From positions 62,001 to 126,000 of the forward strand of contig CBDCWT010000066.1 of the NCBI GenBank assembly GCA_965223305.1: a stretch of 64,000 nt of DNA. Direction: 5' to 3'. The notes under the pieces are model-generated. The model had not been told where the DNA came from. It made no database searches and saw only the letters and a program-made list of their open reading frames with translations. Origin of the DNA: CBDCWT01 sp965223305. GTDB lineage: Bacteria; Planctomycetota; Planctomycetia; Pirellulales; Pirellulaceae. The translations under genes and the position numbers were made by a program. Positions 1 to 9,388 of this stretch are shown in pieces; the first letter of the stretch is position 1; each line of letters starts with the position of its first letter.

Positions 1-106
1 GGGTTTCCAAATTCTGTCTGCTGTTCTACATTTAGCTGTGTCCAGTGACCGGCATGGCTAATGACTTCTGTGGGCGTTGTGTAAATCGTGCTGACCTAGC
101 TGCCTG

Positions 107-249
107 TTGAAAAACGCCTTCCTGGCGTTTTTCAACCTCACCTAGCCCAGAACAGAGTTCTTCGCGGCTCGCAAATCAACGACTTACGTCGCTGATTTGG
201 CATCACATCCCTGTGATGCGGCAGCCCGTTGAGAAAATCAACAGGCTGC
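107..249. repeat. Array of four consecutive stem-loops upstream of the first gene
   Basis: Four inverted repeats follow each other: 107-118/124-135 (perfect 12-bp stem, 5-nt loop), 172-183/188-199 (12 bp, one mismatch), 200-207/212-219 (perfect 8 bp) and 221-232/238-249 (12 bp, one mismatch). Such GC-rich hairpin blocks are common between planctomycete genes. They could act as a transcription terminator for a gene left of the window, or be a repeat family. The remainder of 1-293 shows no gene. The stems are seen directly; the role is inferred. Confidence 0.6.
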
Positions 250-293
250 TAGAGGTTGCCCAGACAACCCGTAAGATTGCTTTGGAGATGTGA

Positions 294-1043
294 ATGAGTG
301 CTCTTGGACAGACGTGGATTGCAATCACAGACACTATGACCGGACATCCGGCCGGTGCGTTTGCTGTTGGGCTGGCCCTGCTGTCGTTAGCTCATGCGGC
401 CCTCGGAATTGCTCGCGCGCGGCAGTGGTACGTCTTGCCGGTAGCTGTTGGGCTGACGGCGCTCGCTGGTTTCTTGGTCAACCCTTTCGCCGATTCGAGT
501 ACTGCGCTCGATTTGCGAACGAAGCTGACTAGCTACGAAACGTTGACGACGCTGTGCATCGTTCAGTTTGTCCTGACCGCGGCGACGTTAGCACTGAGCC
601 TACGGATTGACACAGAGAATCAAGGGAGTTCGCTGCCTTTCTGGCTTTCGGTCATTCACGCAATACCAGCACCGCTCCTGGTGATCGGCATGCTGATCGT
701 TGAGCAAACCCAACTGGCGGAGTTTCCTGGCGCCCGACCGGAGCCAGTCGGCAGGCAGGTTGGCTTCCTAGCGTCCGGAGTGCTCTTACTGGCCGTCATC
801 GTTACCTATCTCGCGCCCCGACGGCGGCTGGCCCTCCCGCACCAGTTACTATCGGTCGCGATCCTTTTGGCCTGCATGTTCGCGCCGCTACTGCAAGATT
901 CGCTGCCACAAGCGATGTGGAGTCTCGATACGGAATCGCTCAGTCACCTTTGGAAGGTATTGCTTGGCGCAGCGCTAGTTGTGGCTGCCGGTGCTTTGTG
1001 GCGACCGCGATTCCCGTCGGATTCATCCAAAGCGATTTCGTAG
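294..1043 (+). CDS. Polytopic membrane protein, unknown function
   Basis: A 249-residue protein with about six or seven hydrophobic segments (near residues 20-38, 46-64, 90-108, 122-140, 160-178, 186-204 and 225-240) and no enzymatic motif I recognise. The ATG lies about 7 bases after a GGAG-type ribosome binding site (ttggagatgtgaatg). It is convergent with the CobN-like gene, with about 130 bp between their 3' ends, so it is not in that operon. Its placement beside an energised metal-chelatase cluster allows a transport-related role, but nothing in the sequence proves this. A shorter ORF in another frame from 290 is a shadow. Confidence 0.7.
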   Translation: MSALGQTWIAITDTMTGHPAGAFAVGLALLSLAHAALGIARARQWYVLPVAVGLTALAGFLVNPFADSSTALDLRTKLTSYETLTTLCIVQFVLTAATLALSLRIDTENQGSSLPFWLSVIHAIPAPLLVIGMLIVEQTQLAEFPGARPEPVGRQVGFLASGVLLLAVIVTYLAPRRRLALPHQLLSVAILLACMFAPLLQDSLPQAMWSLDTESLSHLWKVLLGAALVVAAGALWRPRFPSDSSKAIS

Positions 1044-1176
1044 CGGGTTGTCGCTGCATACACGGACTACGATCGGGCAATGCCGAGGGCAAGTCTGCCA
1101 AAATGCGGCCGTGTTCGTTCTCAAGTTGCTGCAATCGAACTATAAGCCGTCGATTGCTTCGAGGCAGACCAGCCGG

Positions 1177-4100
1177 TCACTTGCCGTCGCCTGATGGAGA
1201 ACGTCGAACCAGGGCACCGCCTCGGTCTCCGACACCGATGCACAGCATCGCGACGACTGACAGCACCACGAGGCACGCCAGAGGCACAGTCTGTGTTGAT
1301 CCTGAGGCTTGGTCGACCTGTTCAACCAACTCAGACTTCTCTTCGAGTTCCAATCCTGCAATCTCGGGAATCGGCTGCTGCGATACAAGCGCGGCGGCTA
1401 GACTGGCGCCGTAGGCATCGACCAATTCTGCGGGAGCCTGTTTGCCTGGTGCGACAAGATGGCCGTTGAGGAACTCCTGGAGTTGCTGGTTACCGCACGT
1501 TTCGTAGGAACAGGCGGCGCCAAACTTGGCGACGAGCTCGGCGTGGACCCGCGCTAACTCCTGCAACACGTCTTCCGACGGCCGCCAATAACCTTTGCGA
1601 GCCGTCTCGAGCATGACGGCCGTCATGTCTTGCAGCGCGTAGGGGTTTTTGTCCTCAAAGTACTTCCTCATTTCGAGATCGTGCTTGTCCTCGATGAACA
1701 CGCGGTAAGTCTCGTCCCACATCTGCTGATCAATAGCGGACGGCTGCATCACGTTCCAGCCATACATGTTGCGGACGGTTTCGGTTAAGGAGCCCGCCGC
1801 CGAGGCGCCTTCGCGTTGCATTCCCAGGATGAACTTCGGGTTCCACAGTGTCGTACGCGCCTCTTCTCGGATTGCGGCAACGGAAGTCGTGGCCTTCGGC
1901 CGGCCTCGCGTCCGCAGGTCGCTGAAGTAGCCTGTCGGGTCTTTCCCCGTCTTGTGGCGAATAGAGGCAGTCAAGCCGCCCATGAATTCATAGACGTGAT
2001 CCAGGCTCAGCGGTCCCCAGGTGTTGGACGACCGGGGATGGATGACCAACTCAGTCCCCTGCATCGCGGCCCCCATCACACCGTCATAGTACGTTCCCCA
2101 CGTCTTGCCGTTTCGATAGACGCCGCCCATGTTGCGCATGTACTGGTCGGCAACTTGGCTTTCGTCTTCCCACTGATCGCCCTTCTCCACCAGGCCCATA
2201 ATGCCAGTGCCGTAGCCTTGGTTGGCTGCGGAACCGAAGATGCGGGCTGTGGAGAATTCGCGGGCCTGTTTAGGCGCAAAGCCCTGCTTCTTCAATTCCT
2301 GCTCAGTGGCCGCCGATCCGTCACGGACGAAATTGGGAATGGTCTCGTCAGGCAGCTCCGCCACCATCGTGATGGCTTTGTCTAGCAGTTCGATTCGCGA
2401 AGCTCCGGCGTCCCGAAACTGGCCTGAAGTCTGCACAAGCACGTCGATCCGGGGTCGACCTAGTTCGTCCGGTGGAATCAACTCGACGTCATGGACTGTC
2501 CCGCGCGAGTTGTAGACCGGCCGCACACCAATCAAGTACATGATCTCGGCGAGTGTCGTGCCTTTGCTCCGGATGAATTCACTGCCCCACAACGTAAAAG
2601 CAACTTGCCTGGGGTAGCGGCCCGTTTCACCCTTGTGTCGTTCAATGATCTGACGAGCGAGCATCCTGCCGACACGCCACGCTTCTTCCGAGGGCGTCTT
2701 CACGGCGCTGATGGCGTACAGGTTTCGACCAGTTGGCGTTGATTCCGGATTAAAGAGCGGATCACCACCGTCCGATGGCGAAACATAACGACCATCCAAC
2801 GCCCGGACGACGTGAGTCAGTTCGAATCCTGGTGAATTGCGCAGGGCATCTGCATATCGCTGAATGTTGTCCATGAGATCGAGAAATGCCAGCTTGTCTT
2901 CTTGACTTCCCACGACCTCGGGGCGGGATGAGGCATCGCCCCAGAAAGCCGTCAGGTCGATGGGAGCATGTCCAGAAGAACCTTCACCATGGTCGTGGCT
3001 GTGCGCATGCGTGTGCGGTGCATCACTACGCTCGCGTGAATGTGGTTCTCGGGTGTCCGAGCGGTCTTCATTCTTGGGGAAACGAGAATGACCACCTTTG
3101 TGAATGGGAGTGCCTGCGTCATGCTGGCGAGAGCGATGGCTGTCTTTGGGATCAGCTAAAGGATCACCGTGTTCGTGCGGGTGCTCTTTGTCATCGTGTT
3201 TGTGGGTATGCGCGTGATCCGTGTGCTTGTGCGACTGCTCATCGCCGTGCACGTGCGAGTGCGGCTCGTCACCATGCTCGTGGGCATCCTGTTTGTGCGC
3301 GTGCTCGTTGCCGTGTTCGTGAGCGTGCTCGTTGTCACCGTGTTTGTGGGAGTGTACGTGGCCGCCATCTTTATGGGAGTGTGCCTTGCCGTGCTCGCGG
3401 GACTGGCCGTGCGGGCCCTGCGTCTCGGAGCGTTGTGGCTTCCCGCCGCGGGCCGCCGCCATCGCTTGGGTGATCGCCTTCACGCGATCGGGGTTTGCTT
3501 TAACCCACGCCTGGCATCCGGGACAACCACACAGGACGCTGTGCAGCAGGCCTGCACTTTTTGCCTCTTGGATCAGATCGTTAGCAATCTTGATCAGCTT
3601 GGCGGTGTCACCACTCTCCCCACCACTCGTGGTGACCATTTCCATCCTACCGCTCGGCTCTGGCGTCCGAGCCTTGCTTTGCTCCTCACGCAGCGCGACC
3701 AATTCCGCTTCATCGAAAAACTGCTCGGCGGTGATCTCTCCGGCCAGCACTCCATTGACCAGCCGCCGCGCCAATTCGTGCCGTTCTTGGATCATTTCCG
3801 GATGTGAGGCGCGGCCGGTTAGCTCCAGCAGCGTGTCGTATCCCGGCTCCCCGAGCATCAACAACGTCGTGTTGCGGATCTGTTCGTCTGAAAAAGGGCG
3901 TCCCAAGACGTGCAGGCCATCAGTAATGGTCTTGGAACTTATCTCATGAATCAGGCGATCAACCTTGCCGATCTCTTCATCGGTCAACAGCCGTTCGGCT
4001 CCGGCGTCCTTGGGCAGATCTAGGTCCCGGGCAAGGTCCAAGTCCCGGACCATCTGCGTGACCGTCCTGCGCGTTTCGCGCTTCAGCAGAGGATCCTCTT

Positions 4101-5884
4101 CCGTTTCAAGGACGTGCAGTTTTTCGTGCAGCAACGACAAGTCGCCGTACAAACCAGACTGGGTAAACGGCGGCGTCAAGTGCGAAGTCAGCACCGCGTA
4201 CGAACGTCGTTTGGCCACCATGCCCTCGCCAACATTGTTGACAATATACGGATATACGTGCGGAAGGTCGCCGATGAGGATGTCAGGCCAGCAATCCCGG
4301 CTGAGGCAAACGGATTTGCCGTACGTGAATTCAAGCGATCCGTGTGTGCCGAAGTGAACGATCGCGTCAGCCTGAAAACCGTGTTGCGCCCACAGGTAGG
4401 CAGCAAGGTAAAAGTGCGGTGGAGCTCGATCGGTGCCGTGAATCGACTTGATTTCGTCCTCATCCGCGCCTCCGCTTCCGACGGTTGGCTGAGGCATGAT
4501 CACCACATTGCCCATACGAATACGGCTGACGACGAGGTGCGGCTTGCCGTCGCTCTCGGTCACCATCTGCTGCCCCGGGATGGATCCCCAGCGCTCAATC
4601 GTGTCCCTCTGCCTCTTTTCAGAGAGGGCGTGGGCAAACCACTCGGCGTACGACTCGGCCGGAATCAACTCCGGATCGGCATCCTCTAGAAACCGTTCGT
4701 ACGAACCGATAGCCCATTGACCGAGCGTCTTACCACAGCTCTGGATCAGATCGAACAAGGCATCAGGCGACTCCGGCAGCCGCCCGCCGAGATCGTAACC
4801 TTCGCCTTCCAGTCGCTGCAACAGGTTCCACAATGACGGGGCAGTCTCCAGCCCGGCGGACGTCATCGCTGACATTCCGGGTGCTTTGTAGTAGACAATG
4901 ACGAGGCGTTTCTCTGAGTTTGGTTTTTGGCGGAGTCTCAACCAGTTCGTGGCCCGAGTTGCAAAGCGGTCGATGCGGTCTTCGATAGGTGTCTTAACCT
5001 GAATGCCGCGCTCGTTCGCTTGATGCGCCGCAACGGCGATCGGCTCGATAACGCCATCCAGTTCAGGCATCGTGATCGACTGACTAAGCATGCCGCCCGC
5101 CATCCCTCGCTCGTCCGCGACCCAATCCTCATAGTCCTCCATGATGGTTAGCGCGCTGAGACAGGGAATGTCCATCTCCGCGAGTAGCTGCGGCATCCGG
5201 TTGCCGCGTGCGAGCCGACCATGCGGGAACACAATGGCCAGATCGGGTTTCACCTGTTGGAGAATGTTGATCGATTCACCGCGGCCAAAGATCGGATAGA
5301 CGCGCAAGCCTTGCTGCTCGAAACGTTTGATAAAATAGTCAAACTGTGGCCGATCGAATTTGTCACGTGGCCTAAGAAACGCGCCAAGCAATGCGACTTT
5401 GGGAGCGTCGGTGGAGAGCCCGGGACGCTCGGCGGCTAGATAGTCTTCAAACTCGCCCACCGTCTCGAACTCCTTTTCTCCCAAGTGGAACAAACCGAAC
5501 TCCGGCTGCTCTCGCACGGGCGCAACTTCAACTTCTTTTCCGGCAAACTCGTGCGCGGCGTAATTCAGCATTGAAGTGAGATTCGCTTGCCCACCGTGGC
5601 GCGCATATTCGGCAATCAACATCTGCTGCTCGTCGGTGACGTTCACCTGTTGTTTTAGCAGTTCGTTGGTCGCAATGGACACGACCACTTTCGTGCCGTT
5701 ATTGCGGGCGTTCTCCAACGCCGCGATTTGTTGCTCGTCGAGGTTCCACCCCATTCCGGCGAGAAACACGACGTTGTAGTCATCGAGTGGAGCTGTCGTC
5801 ACGTCATCGCGATCAAAACGATGCAACGTGTAGTCGGTGGCTTGTCCCGCGTCTTCCAGAGCAGCCCACGCCGTGTCCCGATAC
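1177..5884 (-). pseudogene. CobN-like metal chelatase/transport protein, 3' part, split by an IS
   Basis: About 1565 codons remain downstream of the insertion. CobN is the large subunit of aerobic cobaltochelatase, and CobN-like proteins also occur beside ExbB/TolQ-type channels. The CobN signature is visible (HFGTHGSLEF near residue 500 of this fragment), followed by the conserved core. Two features are unusual. A His/Asp-rich insert of about 160 residues (encoded near 2960-3440, dozens of His) is preceded by a CGCPGC cluster. The C-terminus holds a hydrophobic helix after a Gln/Glu-rich stretch. At the 5' end the frame reads upstream through YRDTAWAALEDAG to the IS edge at 5885; the missing N-terminus lies at 7598-7722. 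Removing the IS and one target copy joins the parts exactly in frame (1607 codons plus stop). A TTG at 5826 could permit residual translation, but without the membrane anchor. Confidence 0.85.
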
Positions 5885-7597
5885 GGGTGTAACCGTCGAT
5901 CCGACGGTCAACATGCGAGCGTCATCGCTGGATAGTTGTCAAGCAGGTCTTGGTTGGCGTGTGTCGATGCCCCTTCGACGGCCATCCGGTGATCCAGAAA
6001 CGTTCGCCAGTGGTCGCTTTGAAATGCAGCTCGCAGGTTGAGCATGCTACGAGCACCTTCAAGCGTCCAGCGCATCCCGCTGCGTTCCATGCGATCTTTC
6101 ACCAAGTGACGGCACGCGCCTTCAATGACACCGGTCGCAATCGGATAACCTCGACGCAGGTACTCGTCATAGCGCATTCGGTCGGCGTTTTTTTCCAGAT
6201 AGCCGCAGATTCGAGCCAGGTCTTTTGCGGCCCTCCCAGTCAGCCCCGCCGTGGTTCCGAGGCGGCGCAGGCCCGTAATGACAGACCGTACTTCACCTCG
6301 CAAGATTCGCAACAAACGTGTGCGAGTGAACGCTTTGCGGCCAGCATCGTCCTTTTTGAACAGACCGGCTGCTTCCCAGACATAGGATAAGGCATGAAGG
6401 ATATCCAAGATCGGAACTGTCCGCGCACCGAACGACAGATGCAGCTTCATCGTCTCCCAAAGGCTGTCCTGGCCATCCATGAGCGTGATCAAGACTTGTC
6501 CACTGCGTCGGCGTGCAGTCACCTGACCGATGATCCAGGCTATGGCTACGTGAATTCCGCTGATGGGAAGTTCACCGCCCACGCCATCACTTTCCAGCGT
6601 GGGAAAGTGAGCGGTTGTGTTCTTGTTCTGAGGTCGAGGGCGTTTGACTTGCGTTGTCTCTTCATCGGGTTCGTCGCGAAATAACGCTGCGACGACCTCT
6701 TCAGCTGAGCGGACGTGAGGATCAACCGTGTAGACACTGGCCACTGTGGCCATCCGTCGGTTACCAGGATTCTTCTTTGCCGTCTCGAATGCAGCGACCT
6801 TGGACGAATCGTTTTTCACCAGGGGTACGCCCTTACAGTCCGCAGTGGCTACAAGCAACTTTGCCTCGCTGCCAGGTTCTGGTTGCGGCAAGTCGTCGAA
6901 AAACTCACCTGCGACCCGCCCAAGTTCGGCATTGATTTTTTCGGCCGTATCGACCGAAAACGTACCACCGAGGATCGCCCCCAAATTGGTCATCGCTTGT
7001 TCGTACGACGAGTCAACCGCCAACATTTGCGAGAACTCTTGCAGCAAATAGGACCACTGCCGCGGTGGCAGCGACATGCGAGCGCTAATCGGCCGCAGCT
7101 GGATCGCCTTCTTGGCACCTGGTGCGTAGGTAAACTGCTCGAACCGATGAGTTCCGAAGATGGATCGAACCGTTGTCTGATGAGCCTCCTCACTCCGGTA
7201 GAGGGGCTTACCGTCGTTGCTAGCGATCTCAGGACCCAAATCGCCTTCTCCTTGCAGGCGTATGAACAATTCGATTGTCTGATGACCCAATTGAAACACC
7301 GTATCACGAATGCTTCGTTCCACCGAATCGAACGAACTGCCGCTCTGAGCTGCGTCCTGAACGGCCTGCTTCAGCTGCTCAGTAACCGAGTCGATCATCT
7401 CGAGCGCGTCTTCGATTGCTGTCACATTCTCCGAGTTGGGGTTGCCCGAAGCATTTAAATCAGCGACCTTCATGGGAAGCGGCCTCCTTGCCTTGATGAA
7501 ACGGATAAAACACCCGAATCATGGCAGGTTGGCCGCTTTTTGTTTACCCAGATTTCGCAACCAATCAGATCGGCCAAGCGGAACCGCGGTTACACCC
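5885..7597 (-). mobile_element. ISKra4-family insertion sequence, copy 1 (1713 bp)
   Basis: The ends are perfect 11-bp inverted repeats (GGGTGTAACCG and its complement). The flanking duplication is TCCCGATAC at 5876-5884 and again at 7598-7606. Its one long gene encodes the transposase. The element interrupts the CobN-like gene 41 codons after its start. It matches the copies at 39038-40750 and 48949-50661, with identical translated transposases and identical ends by eye, indicating recent transposition. Confidence 0.93.
5908..7473 (-). CDS. ISKra4-family transposase (copy 1)
   Basis: The protein has 521 residues. The C-terminal block has the family signature: YDEYLRRGYPIATGVIEGAC followed by a conserved HLVKDRMERSGMRW stretch, containing the last acidic catalytic residue (the E of VIEGAC). 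The centre (ATADCKGVPL, then LMDGQDSLW) carries the other acidic residues expected of a DDE enzyme. The start ATG follows an AAGGAGG ribosome binding site. An inverted repeat AAGCGGCC/GGCCGCTT upstream of the start overlaps that site. The reading frame is intact, so the element is probably active. Confidence 0.9.
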   Translation of the reverse strand: MKVADLNASGNPNSENVTAIEDALEMIDSVTEQLKQAVQDAAQSGSSFDSVERSIRDTVFQLGHQTIELFIRLQGEGDLGPEIASNDGKPLYRSEEAHQTTVRSIFGTHRFEQFTYAPGAKKAIQLRPISARMSLPPRQWSYLLQEFSQMLAVDSSYEQAMTNLGAILGGTFSVDTAEKINAELGRVAGEFFDDLPQPEPGSEAKLLVATADCKGVPLVKNDSSKVAAFETAKKNPGNRRMATVASVYTVDPHVRSAEEVVAALFRDEPDEETTQVKRPRPQNKNTTAHFPTLESDGVGGELPISGIHVAIAWIIGQVTARRRSGQVLITLMDGQDSLWETMKLHLSFGARTVPILDILHALSYVWEAAGLFKKDDAGRKAFTRTRLLRILRGEVRSVITGLRRLGTTAGLTGRAAKDLARICGYLEKNADRMRYDEYLRRGYPIATGVIEGACRHLVKDRMERSGMRWTLEGARSMLNLRAAFQSDHWRTFLDHRMAVEGASTHANQDLLDNYPAMTLAC

Positions 7598-7722
7598 TCC
7601 CGATACCCGACGACCGCGATACGGACCTTCCGCAGATAACGGTGGTAAGCGGCAAGTCCGACGGCCACGAAAATACCCAACAACGCCAGTGCGACTGCGG
7701 CTCGTGTGAATCCTCGCTCCAT
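7598..7722 (-). pseudogene. CobN-like protein, 5' fragment with membrane anchor
   Basis: This is the first 41 codons of the gene interrupted by copy 1. It begins MERGFTR, then a hydrophobic helix at about residues 8-26, then basic residues (HRYLRKVR), then the first strand of the CobN domain (IAVVGYR). The coding sequence then runs into the IS and, on the present chromosome, continues as IS-encoded residues to a stop near 7519. The ATG at 7722 lies 19 bp after the DUF2149 stop, so it is the third gene of the exbB-DUF2149-cobN operon. The helix implies the CobN body is tethered to the membrane, unlike cytoplasmic cobaltochelatase. Confidence 0.85.
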
Positions 7723-7741
7723 TCTTTCGCTCCTGTCTCAA

Positions 7742-8143
7742 TCAAGGCGACTCTTGCTCGTCCGTTGCCGAAAGACCGGATTTTGGTGCCTTATCGGCCG
7801 GCACGTAAACGACCCTTCCGTCGGGCAACCGATAAGCCTGGCCAAGCAGTTGGCCCTGGCCAACGCCAGTCTCTTCCGTCGCTTCGTAGTGCTTGATCTC
7901 CTCACCCTCTTTGACGACGATTTCCATATCCGGCCGGCCAGGATTGGTAATCACCGTGAAGTCTTTCTGCTGCAGTAAGGCTGGCACACGTAGATACGAG
8001 ACGAGTGCTACCATTAACGCGACTGCGAAAACCATGGCCACGTCGAACAGGTTTGCCATCCCAGCCAGTGGGTTCGCATCTCCGTCGGGATCGTCGAAGG
8101 CGGCAGGCGAGGCCAGTCGAATCCGCCGAGTCGAGTTCTGCAT
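7742..8143 (-). CDS. DUF2149 family membrane protein
   Basis: The protein has 133 residues. A cytoplasmic N-terminus is followed by one transmembrane helix (about residues 34-52) and an extracytoplasmic domain with a KDFTVITNPGRPDMEIVV stretch. DUF2149 proteins are known next to MotA/TolQ/ExbB-type channels and CobN-like genes, and they resemble ExbD/TolR in layout (short N-terminus, one helix, periplasmic domain). I chose the ATG at 8143, one base after the stop of the exbB-like gene; a start at 8167 would overlap that gene by 23 bases. It probably pairs with the channel to couple proton flow to the CobN-like partner. Confidence 0.8.
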   Translation of the reverse strand: MQNSTRRIRLASPAAFDDPDGDANPLAGMANLFDVAMVFAVALMVALVSYLRVPALLQQKDFTVITNPGRPDMEIVVKEGEEIKHYEATEETGVGQGQLLGQAYRLPDGRVVYVPADKAPKSGLSATDEQESP

Positions 8144-8144
8144 C

Positions 8145-8831
8145 TCAGTGCTCCCCGTCGCCGTCAATCCCCGCTAGAGTCTTCTCGCCTCCCGTGGGAC
8201 ATGTATTGCAGGGTTCATCCGGGGAGTCGCCAACCTTCGATGAGCTCGTCTGCATGAACTCGGGAAGGCGATTCGCCGCAAACGTCACCAGCAGGGCATC
8301 CGCCTGATGCCATCGCTTCTTGATTCCCAGAATGAACGTTGCCAGCGTTCCGATCAGCAAACCGACGACGGTCGTGGCAAATGCGATCACTAGGTTGTTG
8401 GACATCATCTGCAAATCGCCTGCGGCTAGGCCGACTAGGGCCGGTCCCAGCGGTATCAGCGTACCCATCAATCCCAATGATGGACCGAATCGCGACAAGC
8501 TCCGCAGCCGGTCCAGATCTGCCTGCCAGACCAACTCGGCTTCGCGGACTACTTTTTCGGCCAGCAGTTCATCCCGCGCTACGAACCGCAAACGCCTCAA
8601 GCAGTGGGCAACGAGGCCCTCCTGCGGAAGGTCTATAGCAAGGTCAGCCCCATCCTCCAAAGCCTGCACAAAGTGCTGGAGAGAGTGGTGGGAACGACCC
8701 CGCACAGCGTGCTCGCGCAGGGCGCTTCCACCCAGCATCAGGACTCGCGCCAGGCACAGCAGCAGGGCCAGCATGATTGGGATCAGCAGTGAAGTGGAAA
8801 TCAAGTAGAAGACGTTGGTGAGAATACCCAT
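8145..8831 (-). CDS. MotA/TolQ/ExbB proton-channel family protein
   Basis: The protein has 228 residues and three predicted transmembrane helices: about residues 8-30, 116-137 and 150-172. The family signature sits around helices 2 and 3 (RFGPSLGLMGTLIPLGPAL, then a long NLVIAFATTVVGLLIGTL stretch). In this family such channels convert ion-motive force into movement of a partner; here the partners are probably DUF2149 and the CobN-like protein downstream. It is the first gene of that operon. The C-terminal tail after about residue 195 is polar and has CNTCP, a possible metal- or redox-active pair. Confidence 0.85.
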   Translation of the reverse strand: MGILTNVFYLISTSLLIPIMLALLLCLARVLMLGGSALREHAVRGRSHHSLQHFVQALEDGADLAIDLPQEGLVAHCLRRLRFVARDELLAEKVVREAELVWQADLDRLRSLSRFGPSLGLMGTLIPLGPALVGLAAGDLQMMSNNLVIAFATTVVGLLIGTLATFILGIKKRWHQADALLVTFAANRLPEFMQTSSSKVGDSPDEPCNTCPTGGEKTLAGIDGDGEH

Positions 8832-8925
8832 GATCGGCCTTTGGCGTTTCTATACAGGAAAAACGATTGTTGCGTCGCGGCGGCACAGGTCGTGTCGCCT
8901 ACGCCACAGCAAACATCGTCAAAGT

Positions 8926-9309
8926 TCAGAGAAAAGGATCTCCTTCTCCCTCCACCAACTCGCCGGCGCGCGAACCGCGGTACTCCAACAGAATCCATTG
9001 GCGAGAGTCGCCCACGGCCGACACCCAGTAGTATCTGTGATTGCCATGTTCGTCCGCATAGCACACCTCCTCCCCGGCGAAACCAGGGTGATCGACTAGG
9101 TCTGGGTTCTTTCGGAAGTATGCTAAGACACGCTGGTCCTCATCGGCTGACCTCTCTTCTAGGCGCCAAAGCTCACCGTTAGAGCGAATGGTATCGGGTA
9201 CCACAATTTCTTGACTCGACGTCGCGGAGTCACAACCACCGAGCGTCACGAAGACGACCAACAGACACAAGCTGTGCAATGCGTTTATCGTAAGTGCAGA
9301 ACTAGGCAC
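8926..9309 (-). CDS. Small lipoprotein, unknown function
   Basis: The protein has 127 residues and a type II signal peptide ending in the lipobox LGGC at about residues 23-26. The mature part is a compact, acidic domain with aromatic motifs (HRYYWVSAV, QWILLEY) and no known signature. It lies 94 bp upstream of the exbB-like gene on the same strand, so co-transcription is possible. Function is not recognisable. Confidence 0.7.
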   Translation of the reverse strand: MPSSALTINALHSLCLLVVFVTLGGCDSATSSQEIVVPDTIRSNGELWRLEERSADEDQRVLAYFRKNPDLVDHPGFAGEEVCYADEHGNHRYYWVSAVGDSRQWILLEYRGSRAGELVEGEGDPFL

Positions 9310-9388
9310 GTAATTGACTCCTTTAGAATGTGGGCGAGTACCGTTTTCACTCTTCCACCGAGTTTCTGCGGCAAATGAAAACAGATGG

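Noticed and set aside
2886..3473. Plus-strand ORFs opposite the His-rich region of the CobN-like gene
   Set aside because: They are antisense readings of CAC/CAT-rich codons (Val/Cys/Arg-rich) with no start signals.
1177..8831. Cobalamin riboswitch controlling the CobN operon
   Set aside because: No B12-box-like sequence was seen in the 94 bp upstream of 8831 nor upstream of the neighbouring lipoprotein gene.
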